Origin: Flavobacterium branchiarum
GTDB taxonomy: Bacteria; Bacteroidota; Bacteroidia; Flavobacteriales; Flavobacteriaceae
Direction: 5' to 3'
Length of the DNA: 64,000 nt
Assembly: GCF_030409845.1 (NCBI RefSeq)
Contig: NZ_JAUFQQ010000005.1
Coordinates: 1,240,001 to 1,304,000, forward strand
This document shows positions 7,564 to 16,553 of the stretch, in pieces; the first letter of the stretch is position 1; each line of letters begins with the position of its first letter. The translations under genes and the position numbers were made by a program. Under the pieces are notes generated by a model. That model saw only the letters and a list, made by a program, of their open reading frames with translations, searched no databases and had not been told where the DNA came from.

Positions 7564-9009
7564 CTAGTTTTTAACTATCGGAACAATAGGAATTCCAAAA
7601 TAGAATTCTAATATTTTTGTTTTAAAGATATAATCGTATTTTGTTCTAATTACTTCTGATTGCGCATTAGTAAGTAGTGTTTGCGATTGATTAAAATCAA
7701 AAGCATTCATTAAACCTACTGCAAATTTTTCTTTTGCATAATCGTATGCACCTTGTCTTGCTTCCAAAGCTACTACCGCTGCTTCATGTGCATTTAATGC
7801 TCCTTTAGTATCTGTAAACGCAGTGTAAACATTACGTTGCAAATCTAAGTTTTTTTGCTCTAAATCAATTTTAGATTTCTCTAAACTTACTTTATTACGC
7901 TCTACATTATTTCTTACAGAGAATCCGTTAAATATTGGTATGTTTAATTGAACTCCAAAAGACTGTCCTTTATTATCACTAAATTGATCCAAAATTGGCG
8001 CTGCACTTCCTAAAACTGGCGCATAATTATCTTGTAAAACCGATTGATTAGTTCCTTGCACGTAACCAATTTGTTTGGTAGGATTTGCTGCATCCGGAAT
8101 TGCTCCTTTAACGATATCCGAATAACTTGCTCTTGTATTAAAGTTATAAAAAGCACTTAAAGTTGGCTGATAAGCTCCTCTAGCAATAGAAACATTCTTC
8201 TCTGCAATTTCAAGATTTGTTTTAGCTATTTTTAATTCTGTTCTCGTTTCTTTAGCTTTTTCATAAATTGCTGTAGGTGATTGTGCCAAAATAGTTTCTC
8301 CAGCACTAATATTTGTATCGTCTACTACATCAAAATCATTAAATTCTTTTAATTGTAACAACTGTGCTAAACTTAGTTTTGAGATCAATAATGTATTCTC
8401 TGCGATAACAACATTTTGCTTACCTGTAGCTACAGTTGCTTTAATATCAAGCAAATCTCCTCTAGGAATTGTTCCTGCTTTTACCAATTCGTCTGAACGC
8501 GTGTATTGTTTTTCACTAATGGCTAATTGCTCTTGTTGTACTTTTAAATTTTCTTTATTAAACAGTACTTGTAAAAAAGCATTTGCAACATTCAGCGAAA
8601 TATCTTCTTGCATTTTCAACAATTGATATTTAGAAGCCACCATAGATAGATTGGCTTTTCGCAATGCATTCTGATTTTGCAATCCTTTGTATATATCGAC
8701 TGCAACTGTTGCGCCTATAGCTGAATATTGTGTTGTTTGATTTTCTAACAATCCCGTTGTAATATTCTGGTTTAAACCAATATTCCAAGAATGTGATACT
8801 TGTGCATTTGCTGTAGGGAGAAATCTACCAAAGGCATCTTTTTTATCAATAGCAATGTTTTTTGTGTCCAATTCTGATTGTTTAATCGAGATATTGTTTT
8901 CTAACGCATATCGCACACATTCTTCTAGAGTCCATTTCTTAGATTGTGCCTGTAATGACACACCAAGTAGTAAGACAAAAACAAGATAAATATATTTATT
9001 ATTTTTCAT
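7564..9009 (-). CDS. tolC: TolC-family outer-membrane efflux protein
   Basis: 481 residues from the chosen ATG: a signal peptide (MKNNKYIYLVFVLLLGVSLQAQ) and two OEP repeats of long amphipathic helices with the N-terminal WTLEECVRYALENN signature. It forms the trimeric outer-membrane channel of tripartite exporters. The frame can be extended to an ATG at 9033, but that ATG overlaps a -7 promoter box (9031-9038) and would put residues before the signal peptide, so 9009 is preferred. It lies between two adaptor genes. Confidence 0.94.
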   Translation of the reverse strand: MKNNKYIYLVFVLLLGVSLQAQSKKWTLEECVRYALENNISIKQSELDTKNIAIDKKDAFGRFLPTANAQVSHSWNIGLNQNITTGLLENQTTQYSAIGATVAVDIYKGLQNQNALRKANLSMVASKYQLLKMQEDISLNVANAFLQVLFNKENLKVQQEQLAISEKQYTRSDELVKAGTIPRGDLLDIKATVATGKQNVVIAENTLLISKLSLAQLLQLKEFNDFDVVDDTNISAGETILAQSPTAIYEKAKETRTELKIAKTNLEIAEKNVSIARGAYQPTLSAFYNFNTRASYSDIVKGAIPDAANPTKQIGYVQGTNQSVLQDNYAPVLGSAAPILDQFSDNKGQSFGVQLNIPIFNGFSVRNNVERNKVSLEKSKIDLEQKNLDLQRNVYTAFTDTKGALNAHEAAVVALEARQGAYDYAKEKFAVGLMNAFDFNQSQTLLTNAQSEVIRTKYDYIFKTKILEFYFGIPIVPIVKN

Positions 9010-9030
9010 AAACTTTGAATCAAAGCATAG

Positions 9031-9038
9031 CAAAGATA
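9031..9038 (-). promoter_or_regulatory. -7 promoter box in front of tolC
   Basis: Read on the minus strand TATCTTTG matches TAnnTTTG, about 21 bases before the tolC ATG at 9009. A second match, TAAATTTG, lies at 9044-9051. They suggest an internal promoter that can express tolC and the last adaptor independently of the ABC genes upstream. Confidence 0.5.
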
Positions 9039-9095
9039 CTATACAAATTTAACATTCTCTAAAAACCAAAAATTCTTTTATTTTATAACTGCTAC

Positions 9096-10211
9096 TTATT
9101 TTTTTCCTTCATCTTTTATCAAGCCTTGATTCCAGATTTTTATCTTGTCTGTAGCTGTGATTCCACTTTTTACCTGCACAAAAATTCCATCACTAACTCC
9201 TAAAACAAGATCTTTTCTTTGAAATTTTTGCGGTGCTGTTTCTACTTCAACGTATGGTTTTTGCGTTTTTTTATCAAATTGAACTAATGATTCTTTTATA
9301 GCTAAAACATTTTCTGCTTTATCTAATATAATTGATGCATTAGCACTTAAACCTGCTCTAATAAATGTATCATCTCTATTTTCTAATGATGCTTTAATTT
9401 GAAATTGAATTGCTCCATTTTCTACAACTCCTTTTGGAGCGATATAACGTAGAACAGCATCGAATTTTTTATTTTCGATAGCTCCAATTGTAATTTCGAT
9501 TGGCATTTTTTCTTTTATTTTACCAACCTCTGATTCATCAATTTTTCCAACAAAAATCATCTTACCAACATCTGCTACACTAGCAATTGTAGTTCCTTCA
9601 TTAAAATTATTACTTTCAATAACTTGATTTCCAACTTTCACAGGAACATCCAATACCATTCCAGTTACTGTAGATCGGATTACTGTATTAGCATAATTCC
9701 CTAAACCAGAAGTCGTTCCTGTTTTAACGATATCAAAACTTTGTTTTGATGAAAAGTAATTTTGTTTCGCCTGTTTGTAAGCCAGTTGTGTTGCATCAAA
9801 ATCATTTGCAGAAATTACTCCTTTATCAAACAATGTTTTTTGTCTCTGGTATAATTTTTCTTGGTTATCTAATGCAATCTTTGCCGTTTGAACCTGATTT
9901 TGGGTATTACTCACATTAGAAACATTTGCAACAACTTTAATCTTTGCAATCATGTCCCCTGCTTTAATACTCTCCCCTGCTTTAATATAAACTGCTTCAA
10001 TAATTCCTGAAATATTTGGTTTAATAAGTACCTCTTCATCAGGTTGGATATTACCCGTTGCAATTGTATTTTTAACTATCGTTTTTATTTCAGCTTTTTC
10101 TGTTTGATAGACAATTGGTGACTCTTGATTTTTTGCATACAAATAATACAAAGCACCAAAGAAGACTACTGCAATAAAAATTAAAATGGTTATGGTTACT
10201 CCTTTTTTCAT
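9096..10211 (-). CDS. Periplasmic adaptor subunit (HlyD/MacA type), first copy in the efflux operon
   Basis: 371 residues: membrane anchor (6-25), lipoyl half with SGIIEAVYIKAGESIKAGDMI, alpha-hairpin (about 105-165), second lipoyl half (STVTGMVLDVPVKVGNQV) and beta-barrel domain with GLSANASIILD. It is shorter than the adaptor at 6271-7557 and clearly diverged from it. It follows the second permease gene by 41 bases, the usual place for a MacA-type partner of a MacB-type transporter. Confidence 0.93.
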   Translation of the reverse strand: MKKGVTITILIFIAVVFFGALYYLYAKNQESPIVYQTEKAEIKTIVKNTIATGNIQPDEEVLIKPNISGIIEAVYIKAGESIKAGDMIAKIKVVANVSNVSNTQNQVQTAKIALDNQEKLYQRQKTLFDKGVISANDFDATQLAYKQAKQNYFSSKQSFDIVKTGTTSGLGNYANTVIRSTVTGMVLDVPVKVGNQVIESNNFNEGTTIASVADVGKMIFVGKIDESEVGKIKEKMPIEITIGAIENKKFDAVLRYIAPKGVVENGAIQFQIKASLENRDDTFIRAGLSANASIILDKAENVLAIKESLVQFDKKTQKPYVEVETAPQKFQRKDLVLGVSDGIFVQVKSGITATDKIKIWNQGLIKDEGKK

Positions 10212-10252
10212 TTTGTTTTTTTGTTTAATCGATTATTTTATTGATTGATAAT

Positions 10253-11524
10253 TTATTCTGCTCGTAAGGCATCTACAGGCTTTACGTTTATTGCTGTTTG
10301 GGCCGGAATAAATCCTGCCAGCAAACCTGATCCCACTAAAATTAATAATGCTACAAAAACGACTCCTAAATCTACCGTTGGATTTGCAAACATTGTATCG
10401 CCATCTTGAGGCATCGAATCTAGCACCATATTAAGTATTGCTACAACCCCTGTGGCAACTGCAATACCTAACATACCCGAAATGATTGTTAAAAATATTG
10501 ATTCTGAAAGTATCTGTCTTCGTATTGCCCCTGGTGTTGCTCCCAACGCTCTACGAATTCCTATTTCTTTTGTTCTCTCCTTTACTACAATAAGCATAAT
10601 GTTAGAAATACCGATAACCCCAGAAATCAAAACCAAAGTACCCACGAAATAAGCAATAAATGTTAAGATTGTAAACAATCCTCGTACTTGGTTAAATCGT
10701 TCATACAAATCAAAATTTCCGACTGCTCTATCATCTTTAGGACTAACCGAATGTCTTTCCTTTATTATTTCTATAATTTTAGGTTTCAAGTCTGTTATAG
10801 AAGCTTCATCATTTGCTGTGATTGCCATCCAGCCAACTTTATCGCCATAATTAAACACTTGCTGAAACGTTGTAAAAGGAACAAATATATTCTTTTGCTC
10901 TGCTTCTGCACCGCCATTATTTTGACTTTTGGAATAATACACTCCAACAACCATAAAATTTATTCCGTTTACTTTTATATAAGTCCCAATAGGATCTTCA
11001 TCTTTTTCATAAAGTCCGGTTATTACACCTTTTCCAATAACAGCAACCTTTCTGTTGTGCTTAATATCTTGTTGGTTTACAAAACGCCCTTTTATGATAT
11101 CCATTGGTTGCTGCTTAATAAGCTCCGGATTATCTCCATACACAGTAAAAGCAGAAGTTTTAGTACCACGAACTACATTATTAACCCCACCGTTAGAATC
11201 TCCTAACTGATTTCGAGGTGAAACATATAGCAAATCTGGCAAAGCTTCTTTTAAAGCTATTACATCACTATTCTTAAAATCATAACGACGTGTTTTAGGC
11301 AAACCTTTATATGCTTTTGATGTGGTTTGACTCCACATAAACATAGTATTTGTTGCGATTCCATCAAACCCCTTTTTAACACCATTCTCTAATCCTTTTC
11401 CTGCTGCGAGTAATATTACTAAAATAAATATTCCCCAAAACACACCAAAAGCTGTAAGTACTGTTCTAAATACATTAGCAGTTAAGGCTTCTAAAATTTC
11501 TTCCCAATTATCTCTATCAAACAT
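10253..11524 (-). CDS. MacB-type ABC transporter permease (FtsX-like), second of two
   Basis: 423 residues without an ATPase domain. The N terminus (RDNWEEILEALTANVFRTVLTAFGVFWGIFILVILLAAG) holds TM1, followed by a large periplasmic MacB_PCD domain (about 55-270) and a C-terminal FtsX domain with three membrane helices, including GVIGISNIMLIVVKERTKEI. MacB-type pumps do not transport across the inner membrane; they drive substrates from the periplasm through TolC. It starts 2 bases after the stop of the first permease, implying translational coupling and probably a heterodimer. Confidence 0.93.
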   Translation of the reverse strand: MFDRDNWEEILEALTANVFRTVLTAFGVFWGIFILVILLAAGKGLENGVKKGFDGIATNTMFMWSQTTSKAYKGLPKTRRYDFKNSDVIALKEALPDLLYVSPRNQLGDSNGGVNNVVRGTKTSAFTVYGDNPELIKQQPMDIIKGRFVNQQDIKHNRKVAVIGKGVITGLYEKDEDPIGTYIKVNGINFMVVGVYYSKSQNNGGAEAEQKNIFVPFTTFQQVFNYGDKVGWMAITANDEASITDLKPKIIEIIKERHSVSPKDDRAVGNFDLYERFNQVRGLFTILTFIAYFVGTLVLISGVIGISNIMLIVVKERTKEIGIRRALGATPGAIRRQILSESIFLTIISGMLGIAVATGVVAILNMVLDSMPQDGDTMFANPTVDLGVVFVALLILVGSGLLAGFIPAQTAINVKPVDALRAE

Positions 11525-11526
11525 AA

Positions 11527-12771
11527 TTATTCGTCTCTAAGTGCTACAATAGGTTTTATTTTTGCTGCTCTGTATGCTGGAAAAAAACCAGCCATTGCTC
11601 CCGCAAAAACAAGTAAAATAAGAGTGGTCAATGCCACACTAAAATCAACTTCAGGATTTAAAAAGAATTCACTTGTTATCATTGGGCCTACTACTTCTAG
11701 CAATAATAAACTTGCTAACAAACCAATAAACCCTGCTATTGTAGTAATAAAAATAGACTCATGTAATATCATTCCAACAATAGATACTGGAGAGGCACCA
11801 AGCGCTTTTCTAATACCAATTTCTTTGGTTCTTTCTTTTACAATAATTAACATGATGTTACTAACACCAACAACGCCTGCTATGATCGTGCAAATTCCAA
11901 CCCACCAAAAAAACAATCTGATATAAAGATTTAAATCATATACTTGCTTTGCATCCTTAACCGAATTGTATAGACCGATACCGCTGTCATCATCTGGAGC
12001 AACAATATTTTTACTCTTCAAAAGTGCTTTTAAGTCTTCACTAAATTTTTCAGATTGTGCCAAAGCCTCTTCATAAGTCGCTTTTTTATTTAAAGTAAAA
12101 AACAAATTACTTACTTTATCACCAACACCATAGGCTCTTTGTGTGGTTGTCATTGGCAAATAAACCCTTGTTTCTTCTCTTTCACCTGCTGGATCTGTAA
12201 AAACGCCAACAACTTTAAAATTGATATTATTAATTGCAATTTGTTCTCCAAGTGGGTTCTTATCTTTAAACAAATCTGTTTTTACTTTCATTCCAATAAC
12301 AGCAACTTTTTCATTATTAGCTAAATCTTTGCTATTGATGAATCTTCCCATAACAACGGTACCATTTTCAATTCCCAAATAGTCGGGATCTACTCCTCTA
12401 AATTGATACGTCGACGATTCTTTTCCATAACTCACTGAGGCTCCCCAAAAGTTATACGTTGATGCACGTTTATCTAATTTATCCTCGAATTTTTGAACTG
12501 ATTGTGAGTAATCACTATTTCTAAACTGAATTTGGCGGCCTGGATTTAATCCTTTGTATTGTTTTGTAGTAGTACCCGACCAAACCTCTATAATACCTTC
12601 GGCATCACGTTCGAATTGTTTTTCGATTCCGTTTTGAAGGCCTTTACCTGCACCAAGAAGAATAACTAATATAAATATCCCGGAAGCCACAGAGATACCA
12701 GTAAGAAAGGTTCTTAATTTATTTTTAGCGATTGCTTCAAATATTTCTTGCCAACGCTCAATATTAAACAT
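11527..12771 (-). CDS. MacB-type ABC transporter permease (FtsX-like), first of two
   Basis: 414 residues with the same layout as its neighbour: TM1 in LRTFLTGISVASGIFILVIL, periplasmic MacB_PCD domain, and FtsX domain with GVVGVSNIMLIIVKERTKEI plus the C-terminal AAKIKPIVALRDE. Its start overlaps the stop of the ATPase gene by 8 bases (12764-12771). The ATPase is a separate polypeptide here, unlike E. coli MacB, where both are fused. Confidence 0.93.
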   Translation of the reverse strand: MFNIERWQEIFEAIAKNKLRTFLTGISVASGIFILVILLGAGKGLQNGIEKQFERDAEGIIEVWSGTTTKQYKGLNPGRQIQFRNSDYSQSVQKFEDKLDKRASTYNFWGASVSYGKESSTYQFRGVDPDYLGIENGTVVMGRFINSKDLANNEKVAVIGMKVKTDLFKDKNPLGEQIAINNINFKVVGVFTDPAGEREETRVYLPMTTTQRAYGVGDKVSNLFFTLNKKATYEEALAQSEKFSEDLKALLKSKNIVAPDDDSGIGLYNSVKDAKQVYDLNLYIRLFFWWVGICTIIAGVVGVSNIMLIIVKERTKEIGIRKALGASPVSIVGMILHESIFITTIAGFIGLLASLLLLEVVGPMITSEFFLNPEVDFSVALTTLILLVFAGAMAGFFPAYRAAKIKPIVALRDE

Positions 12772-13465
12772 ATGCTGATGCTCTAACTTGTTCTACGTAT
12801 TTATCATCGATAATAAGTCCATCTTTCAAGACTACATTTCTCTTACACATTGCTGCAATATCTGGTTCGTGGGTAACAATTAGGATTGTTTTTCCTTCGT
12901 CATTGATTCCTTGAATCAATTCCATTACTTCATATGATGTCTTTGTATCCAATGCTCCTGTAGGTTCATCGGCTAATAAAACTTTAGGATTTGATGCTAA
13001 TGCTCTTGCAATAGCTACACGCTGCTTCTGTCCTCCAGAAAGCTCACTTGGTAAATGGTGAGAATGGGAATCAAGCCCTACTTTTTTTAAGTAATTCAAG
13101 GCAATCTCGTATCGTTCTTTTCTTTTTACACCTTGATAATATAATGGCATTGCCACGTTATCTAAAGCAGTTTTATAATTAATCAAATTAAAAGATTGAA
13201 ATACAAAACCTAAAAATTTATTTCGATATCTAGATGCTATGGTTTCATTCAGATTTTTTATTGGTACATTATCTAGTATATACTCTCCAGAATCTGCTTC
13301 ATCTAATATTCCTAAAATATTAAGTAATGTAGATTTTCCAGAACCTGATGATCCCATGATAGCAACCAACTCCCCTTCTTTTATATTGAAATTAATCCCT
13401 TTTAATACATGCAATTCAGATTTTCCCATTTTATAGGATTTATGTAAGTCTTTAATTTCAATCAT
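12764..13465 (-). CDS. ABC transporter ATPase (LolD/MacB type)
   Basis: 233 residues: Walker A GSSGSGKS (38-45), Q-loop Gln90, signature LSGGQKQ (142-148), Walker B VLLADE (162-167) and H-loop His199. It belongs to the MacB/LolD/FtsE class, which powers periplasmic mechanotransmission. It is the first gene of a six-gene operon with two permeases, two adaptors and TolC. No clear -7 box was found upstream (13466-13607). The substrate is unknown. Confidence 0.95.
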   Translation of the reverse strand: MIEIKDLHKSYKMGKSELHVLKGINFNIKEGELVAIMGSSGSGKSTLLNILGILDEADSGEYILDNVPIKNLNETIASRYRNKFLGFVFQSFNLINYKTALDNVAMPLYYQGVKRKERYEIALNYLKKVGLDSHSHHLPSELSGGQKQRVAIARALASNPKVLLADEPTGALDTKTSYEVMELIQGINDEGKTILIVTHEPDIAAMCKRNVVLKDGLIIDDKYVEQVRASAYV

Positions 13466-13607
13466 GGTTTGTTAATTTTAAACAATAATACCTATTTTTC
13501 CTAGCAATATACTACAATAAAATGTTAATAGATTTAACCTATTATACCAATAAGACTTATTTCTTATCTAAATGTTACACTTTAATCTTAAAATATATTT
13601 GTTTTCT

Positions 13608-13615
13608 TAATTTTG
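13608..13615 (+). promoter_or_regulatory. -7 promoter box for the DUF4403 lipoprotein gene
   Basis: TAATTTTG matches TAnnTTTG. It overlaps the TTG at 13613 that would otherwise be the earliest start of the downstream gene, which argues for the ATG at 13634. Confidence 0.55.
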
Positions 13616-13633
13616 TATCTTAAAAAAAATACA

Positions 13634-15043
13634 ATGAAGAAATTATTCTCGTTTCTAATACTTTCAATGATTGCACTATTTATAGCTAGCTGTTCTTCTT
13701 CTCAGAAATTAGCGACCTTAAAACCTGAACCCGATGATGCTAGTCCCTTAATATATGACAATGCCCCATCATTTATTAATTTACCTATTACAATAAAACT
13801 AAAAGATATTGAAAACCAGACTAACACTATTCTTAATGGTTTGATTTACGAAGACAACAATATTGAAGATGACGATATCGAAATCAAAATCTGGAAATTA
13901 GCTCCTATAAAAATCGAGGTTGACCCTGCTAATCCTGGTAAAAAAATAAAAACTATTTTACCTTTAAAAGCACTTGTTAAGTACCGAATAGGAACTAAAC
14001 AACTGGGTGTTGAATTGTACGACACACGAGAATTTAATTTGAATGGAGTAATTACATTGAACAGCTCAGTAGGATTAACCAACTGGAAACTTAACACTAA
14101 AACGGAATTAAAATCATTAGATTGGAATGAGAGTCCAACAATGAGTGTTTTTGGAAAAAACATGCCTGTAACTTATCTTATAAATCCGGCTGTTTCAATT
14201 TTCAAATCAAAAATAGAAAAAAGTATCGACGCAGCAATCGAAAAGTCTATGGATTTCAAACCTAACGTTTTAGCAGCATTAGAGAAGATCTGCACTCCTT
14301 TTCAAATGAATGAGCAATATGAAAGTTGGCTTAGAATTGTTCCAATAGAAATATACTCTAGTGATGCAGTACTTAAAAACGATTCTTTTTTATTAGAAAT
14401 GGGCATGAAATGCAATATGGAAACACTAGTTGGGAAACAACCTGAAAGCAAATTCAATGCCTCTAAAATTGTTTTAAAACCTGTTACAAAAATCCCTAAA
14501 CAAATTACAGCCAACATCGCTGCGGTATCGAGCTATAAAGACGCTTCTAAAATCATGACTAGAAACTTTGCCGGACAAGAGTTTGGTACTGGCAGTAAAA
14601 AAATCACTGTGAAAATTGTAGAAATCTGGCACAAAGAGGGAAAAATGATTATTGCTTTAGATGTTTTGGGAGCAGTAAACGGAACATTATACTTAACCGG
14701 TTTTCCGAAGTATAATCAACAATCTAAAGAACTTTATTTTGACAAACTCGACTATGTTCTTGATACAAAAAGTAAACTAACCCGCACTGCAAATTGGCTC
14801 ATGCAAGGTTACATCTTAAAGAAAATGGAAGAAAGTTGTCGTTATTCAATACAACCAAACTTAGAAGAAGGTAAGAAGAGTATGCTAACATACCTTAAAA
14901 ACTATTCTCCTATGCCTGGTGTTTTTGTAAATGGAAAAATGGAAGATATTGAATTTCAAAAAATTGAATTGACAAATCAAGCCATTATTGCTTTTATAAA
15001 AGTTAATGGTACTGTAAATGTCTCTGTAAACGGATTGAAATAA
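13634..15043 (+). CDS. DUF4403 family lipoprotein
   Basis: 469 residues from the ATG at 13634, with a lipoprotein signal (MKKLFSFLILSMIALFIASC, lipidated Cys20). The mature part is beta-rich, with paired regions such as LPITIKLKDIENQTN and KPVTKIPKQITANIAAV, and resembles DUF4403, a Bacteroidota envelope family with no known function. An earlier TTG (13613) lies inside the promoter box and adds residues before the signal peptide, so it was rejected. It is monocistronic and convergent with the cytochrome oxidase assembly operon. Confidence 0.8.
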   Translation: MKKLFSFLILSMIALFIASCSSSQKLATLKPEPDDASPLIYDNAPSFINLPITIKLKDIENQTNTILNGLIYEDNNIEDDDIEIKIWKLAPIKIEVDPANPGKKIKTILPLKALVKYRIGTKQLGVELYDTREFNLNGVITLNSSVGLTNWKLNTKTELKSLDWNESPTMSVFGKNMPVTYLINPAVSIFKSKIEKSIDAAIEKSMDFKPNVLAALEKICTPFQMNEQYESWLRIVPIEIYSSDAVLKNDSFLLEMGMKCNMETLVGKQPESKFNASKIVLKPVTKIPKQITANIAAVSSYKDASKIMTRNFAGQEFGTGSKKITVKIVEIWHKEGKMIIALDVLGAVNGTLYLTGFPKYNQQSKELYFDKLDYVLDTKSKLTRTANWLMQGYILKKMEESCRYSIQPNLEEGKKSMLTYLKNYSPMPGVFVNGKMEDIEFQKIELTNQAIIAFIKVNGTVNVSVNGLK

Positions 15044-15050
15044 ATCTAAC

Positions 15051-15317
15051 TTACGCGCTTTTCTTTTTTGATTGATACATTCTATAAATCAAATAGCCTA
15101 TTACTGCAACTAGCAAATAAGGAACTACCATTAGGTAAACAATTCCATCGTTTACAGCTTCGGCTTGCTTCGTGTTTTCATCACCACCTAAAGCAGCGCG
15201 ACACATAGCACATTGCGCATTAGCAGTTAAATTAAAGAAGAAAATAACCAACAAGAAACTAATCTTTGTTAGCTTAGAAACAGAACGTTTCTTGTTGTTT
15301 GTATTTATATTAAGCAT
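15051..15317 (-). CDS. Small membrane protein with a CxxC motif after the signal peptide
   Basis: 88 residues: N-terminal hydrophobic segment (about 18-34) ending in ANAQ, then CAMCRAALGG, and a C-terminal membrane helix (about 60-81) followed by a Lys-rich tail. The CxxC on the periplasmic side, directly after the predicted cleavage site, suggests a metal-binding or thiol-redox site. It overlaps the DUF420 gene by 8 bases and closes an operon with SCO, so a role in copper delivery or oxidase assembly is inferred from context. I know no named family for it. Confidence 0.75.
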   Translation of the reverse strand: MLNINTNNKKRSVSKLTKISFLLVIFFFNLTANAQCAMCRAALGGDENTKQAEAVNDGIVYLMVVPYLLVAVIGYLIYRMYQSKKKSA

Positions 15318-15849
15318 AATAAGGGGAAATCATTAAATAAACAATTACTCCAGTTATAGCAACGTATAACCAAAGCGGAAATGTAATTCTTGCAATTTTT
15401 CTGTGATTTTCAAAATTCTTAGCAATTGCGCGAACATAAGTTATCAAAACCAAAGGAACGATTGCAATTGACAATAAGATATGCGAAATTAAAATAAAGA
15501 AATAAACATATCGTATCACTCCTTCTCCACCAAATTTAGTAGAATCAGACGTCATATGATACGCAATATACATAACAAGAAAAGCCAATGAAAGCGCTAT
15601 TGCCGTAGTCATCAAACGCTCATGTGCCTTACGATTTCCTTTTTTTATGGCCATTACTGCAATAATCAAAACCAAAGCAGTAATTCCATTTATCGTAGCA
15701 TAAATAGGTGGCAAAAAAGTAAGTGGCTCTACATCGTAACCAAAATCTTTTAATTTAACTCCAAACAGAATAGCAACTACAACTGGAATTACAATTGAAA
15801 CAAGTACTATATACTTGTTGTATTTTTTTTCTAATGAATTATCCTCCAT
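15310..15849 (-). CDS. DUF420 membrane protein, likely cytochrome oxidase assembly factor
   Basis: 179 residues with five predicted membrane helices and conserved His in HERLM and HIL, matching DUF420 (the family of B. subtilis YozB and, as I recall, staphylococcal CtaM, needed for heme-copper oxidase maturation). It lies 2 bases downstream of the SCO gene and overlaps the small CxxC gene, which fits an assembly role in the inner membrane. Confidence 0.85.
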   Translation of the reverse strand: MEDNSLEKKYNKYIVLVSIVIPVVVAILFGVKLKDFGYDVEPLTFLPPIYATINGITALVLIIAVMAIKKGNRKAHERLMTTAIALSLAFLVMYIAYHMTSDSTKFGGEGVIRYVYFFILISHILLSIAIVPLVLITYVRAIAKNFENHRKIARITFPLWLYVAITGVIVYLMISPYYA

Positions 15850-15851
15850 TT

Positions 15852-16541
15852 TTATTCTTCTAATAATATATTTATATCTTGTTGAATGTCTCTAACTCCT
15901 TTTTTATCCAATCCATCATAGTAAAGTATTGGGTTTCCAAATTCATCTTTACGACAACGAATGTCTCCATTTTTATCTATTAAAGCAAATAATCCAGAAT
16001 GCTCAAAACCTCCGCTTACTTTACTATTTGTACCTGCGTACAAATTGAATCCTTTATTAGATAAATCCATAATAACATTTTTATCTCCAGTTAAAAAATT
16101 CCAATTAGAAGACTTAACTCCTAAAATCTTAGCATGATCTTTTAAAACTTGTGGTGTATCATGAGCAGGATCAATTGTTATTGAGACAATCCCGAAATTT
16201 GGATTTCCAAAAAACTTTTTCTCAATCTCCAACATACTTAAATTCATTTTAGGACATATAGATGGGCAGGTCGTAAAGAAAAACTCTAAAACATAAACTT
16301 TTCCTTTATACGTTTCATTTGATATTTTTATATTATCCTGATTGATTAATTCAAATTTAGGAGCTGGACCAATTTTAACTAGTTTTCCATCTTCCTTAAC
16401 ATTTTTTCCATTAACGCTATCTAAACGGCTTCCTTTTACAACTGAATCATTTTTTACTCTTTCAATAATTTTAGGTATTGCATAAATTCCAAAAATCAAT
16501 ACTATAAATGAAATACCGATATATGATTTGTTTTTAAACAT
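15852..16541 (-). CDS. sco: SCO1/SenC copper chaperone for cytochrome oxidase
   Basis: 229 residues: membrane anchor (about 7-25) and a thioredoxin-fold domain with the copper-binding TTCPSICPK (Cys92, Cys96) and the third ligand His181 in GGFEHSG. SCO proteins deliver copper to, or reduce, the CuA site of subunit II. It sits between a Cys-free thioredoxin-like protein and DUF420 in one operon. Confidence 0.95.
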   Translation of the reverse strand: MFKNKSYIGISFIVLIFGIYAIPKIIERVKNDSVVKGSRLDSVNGKNVKEDGKLVKIGPAPKFELINQDNIKISNETYKGKVYVLEFFFTTCPSICPKMNLSMLEIEKKFFGNPNFGIVSITIDPAHDTPQVLKDHAKILGVKSSNWNFLTGDKNVIMDLSNKGFNLYAGTNSKVSGGFEHSGLFALIDKNGDIRCRKDEFGNPILYYDGLDKKGVRDIQQDINILLEE

Positions 16542-16553
16542 GATAATATAATT

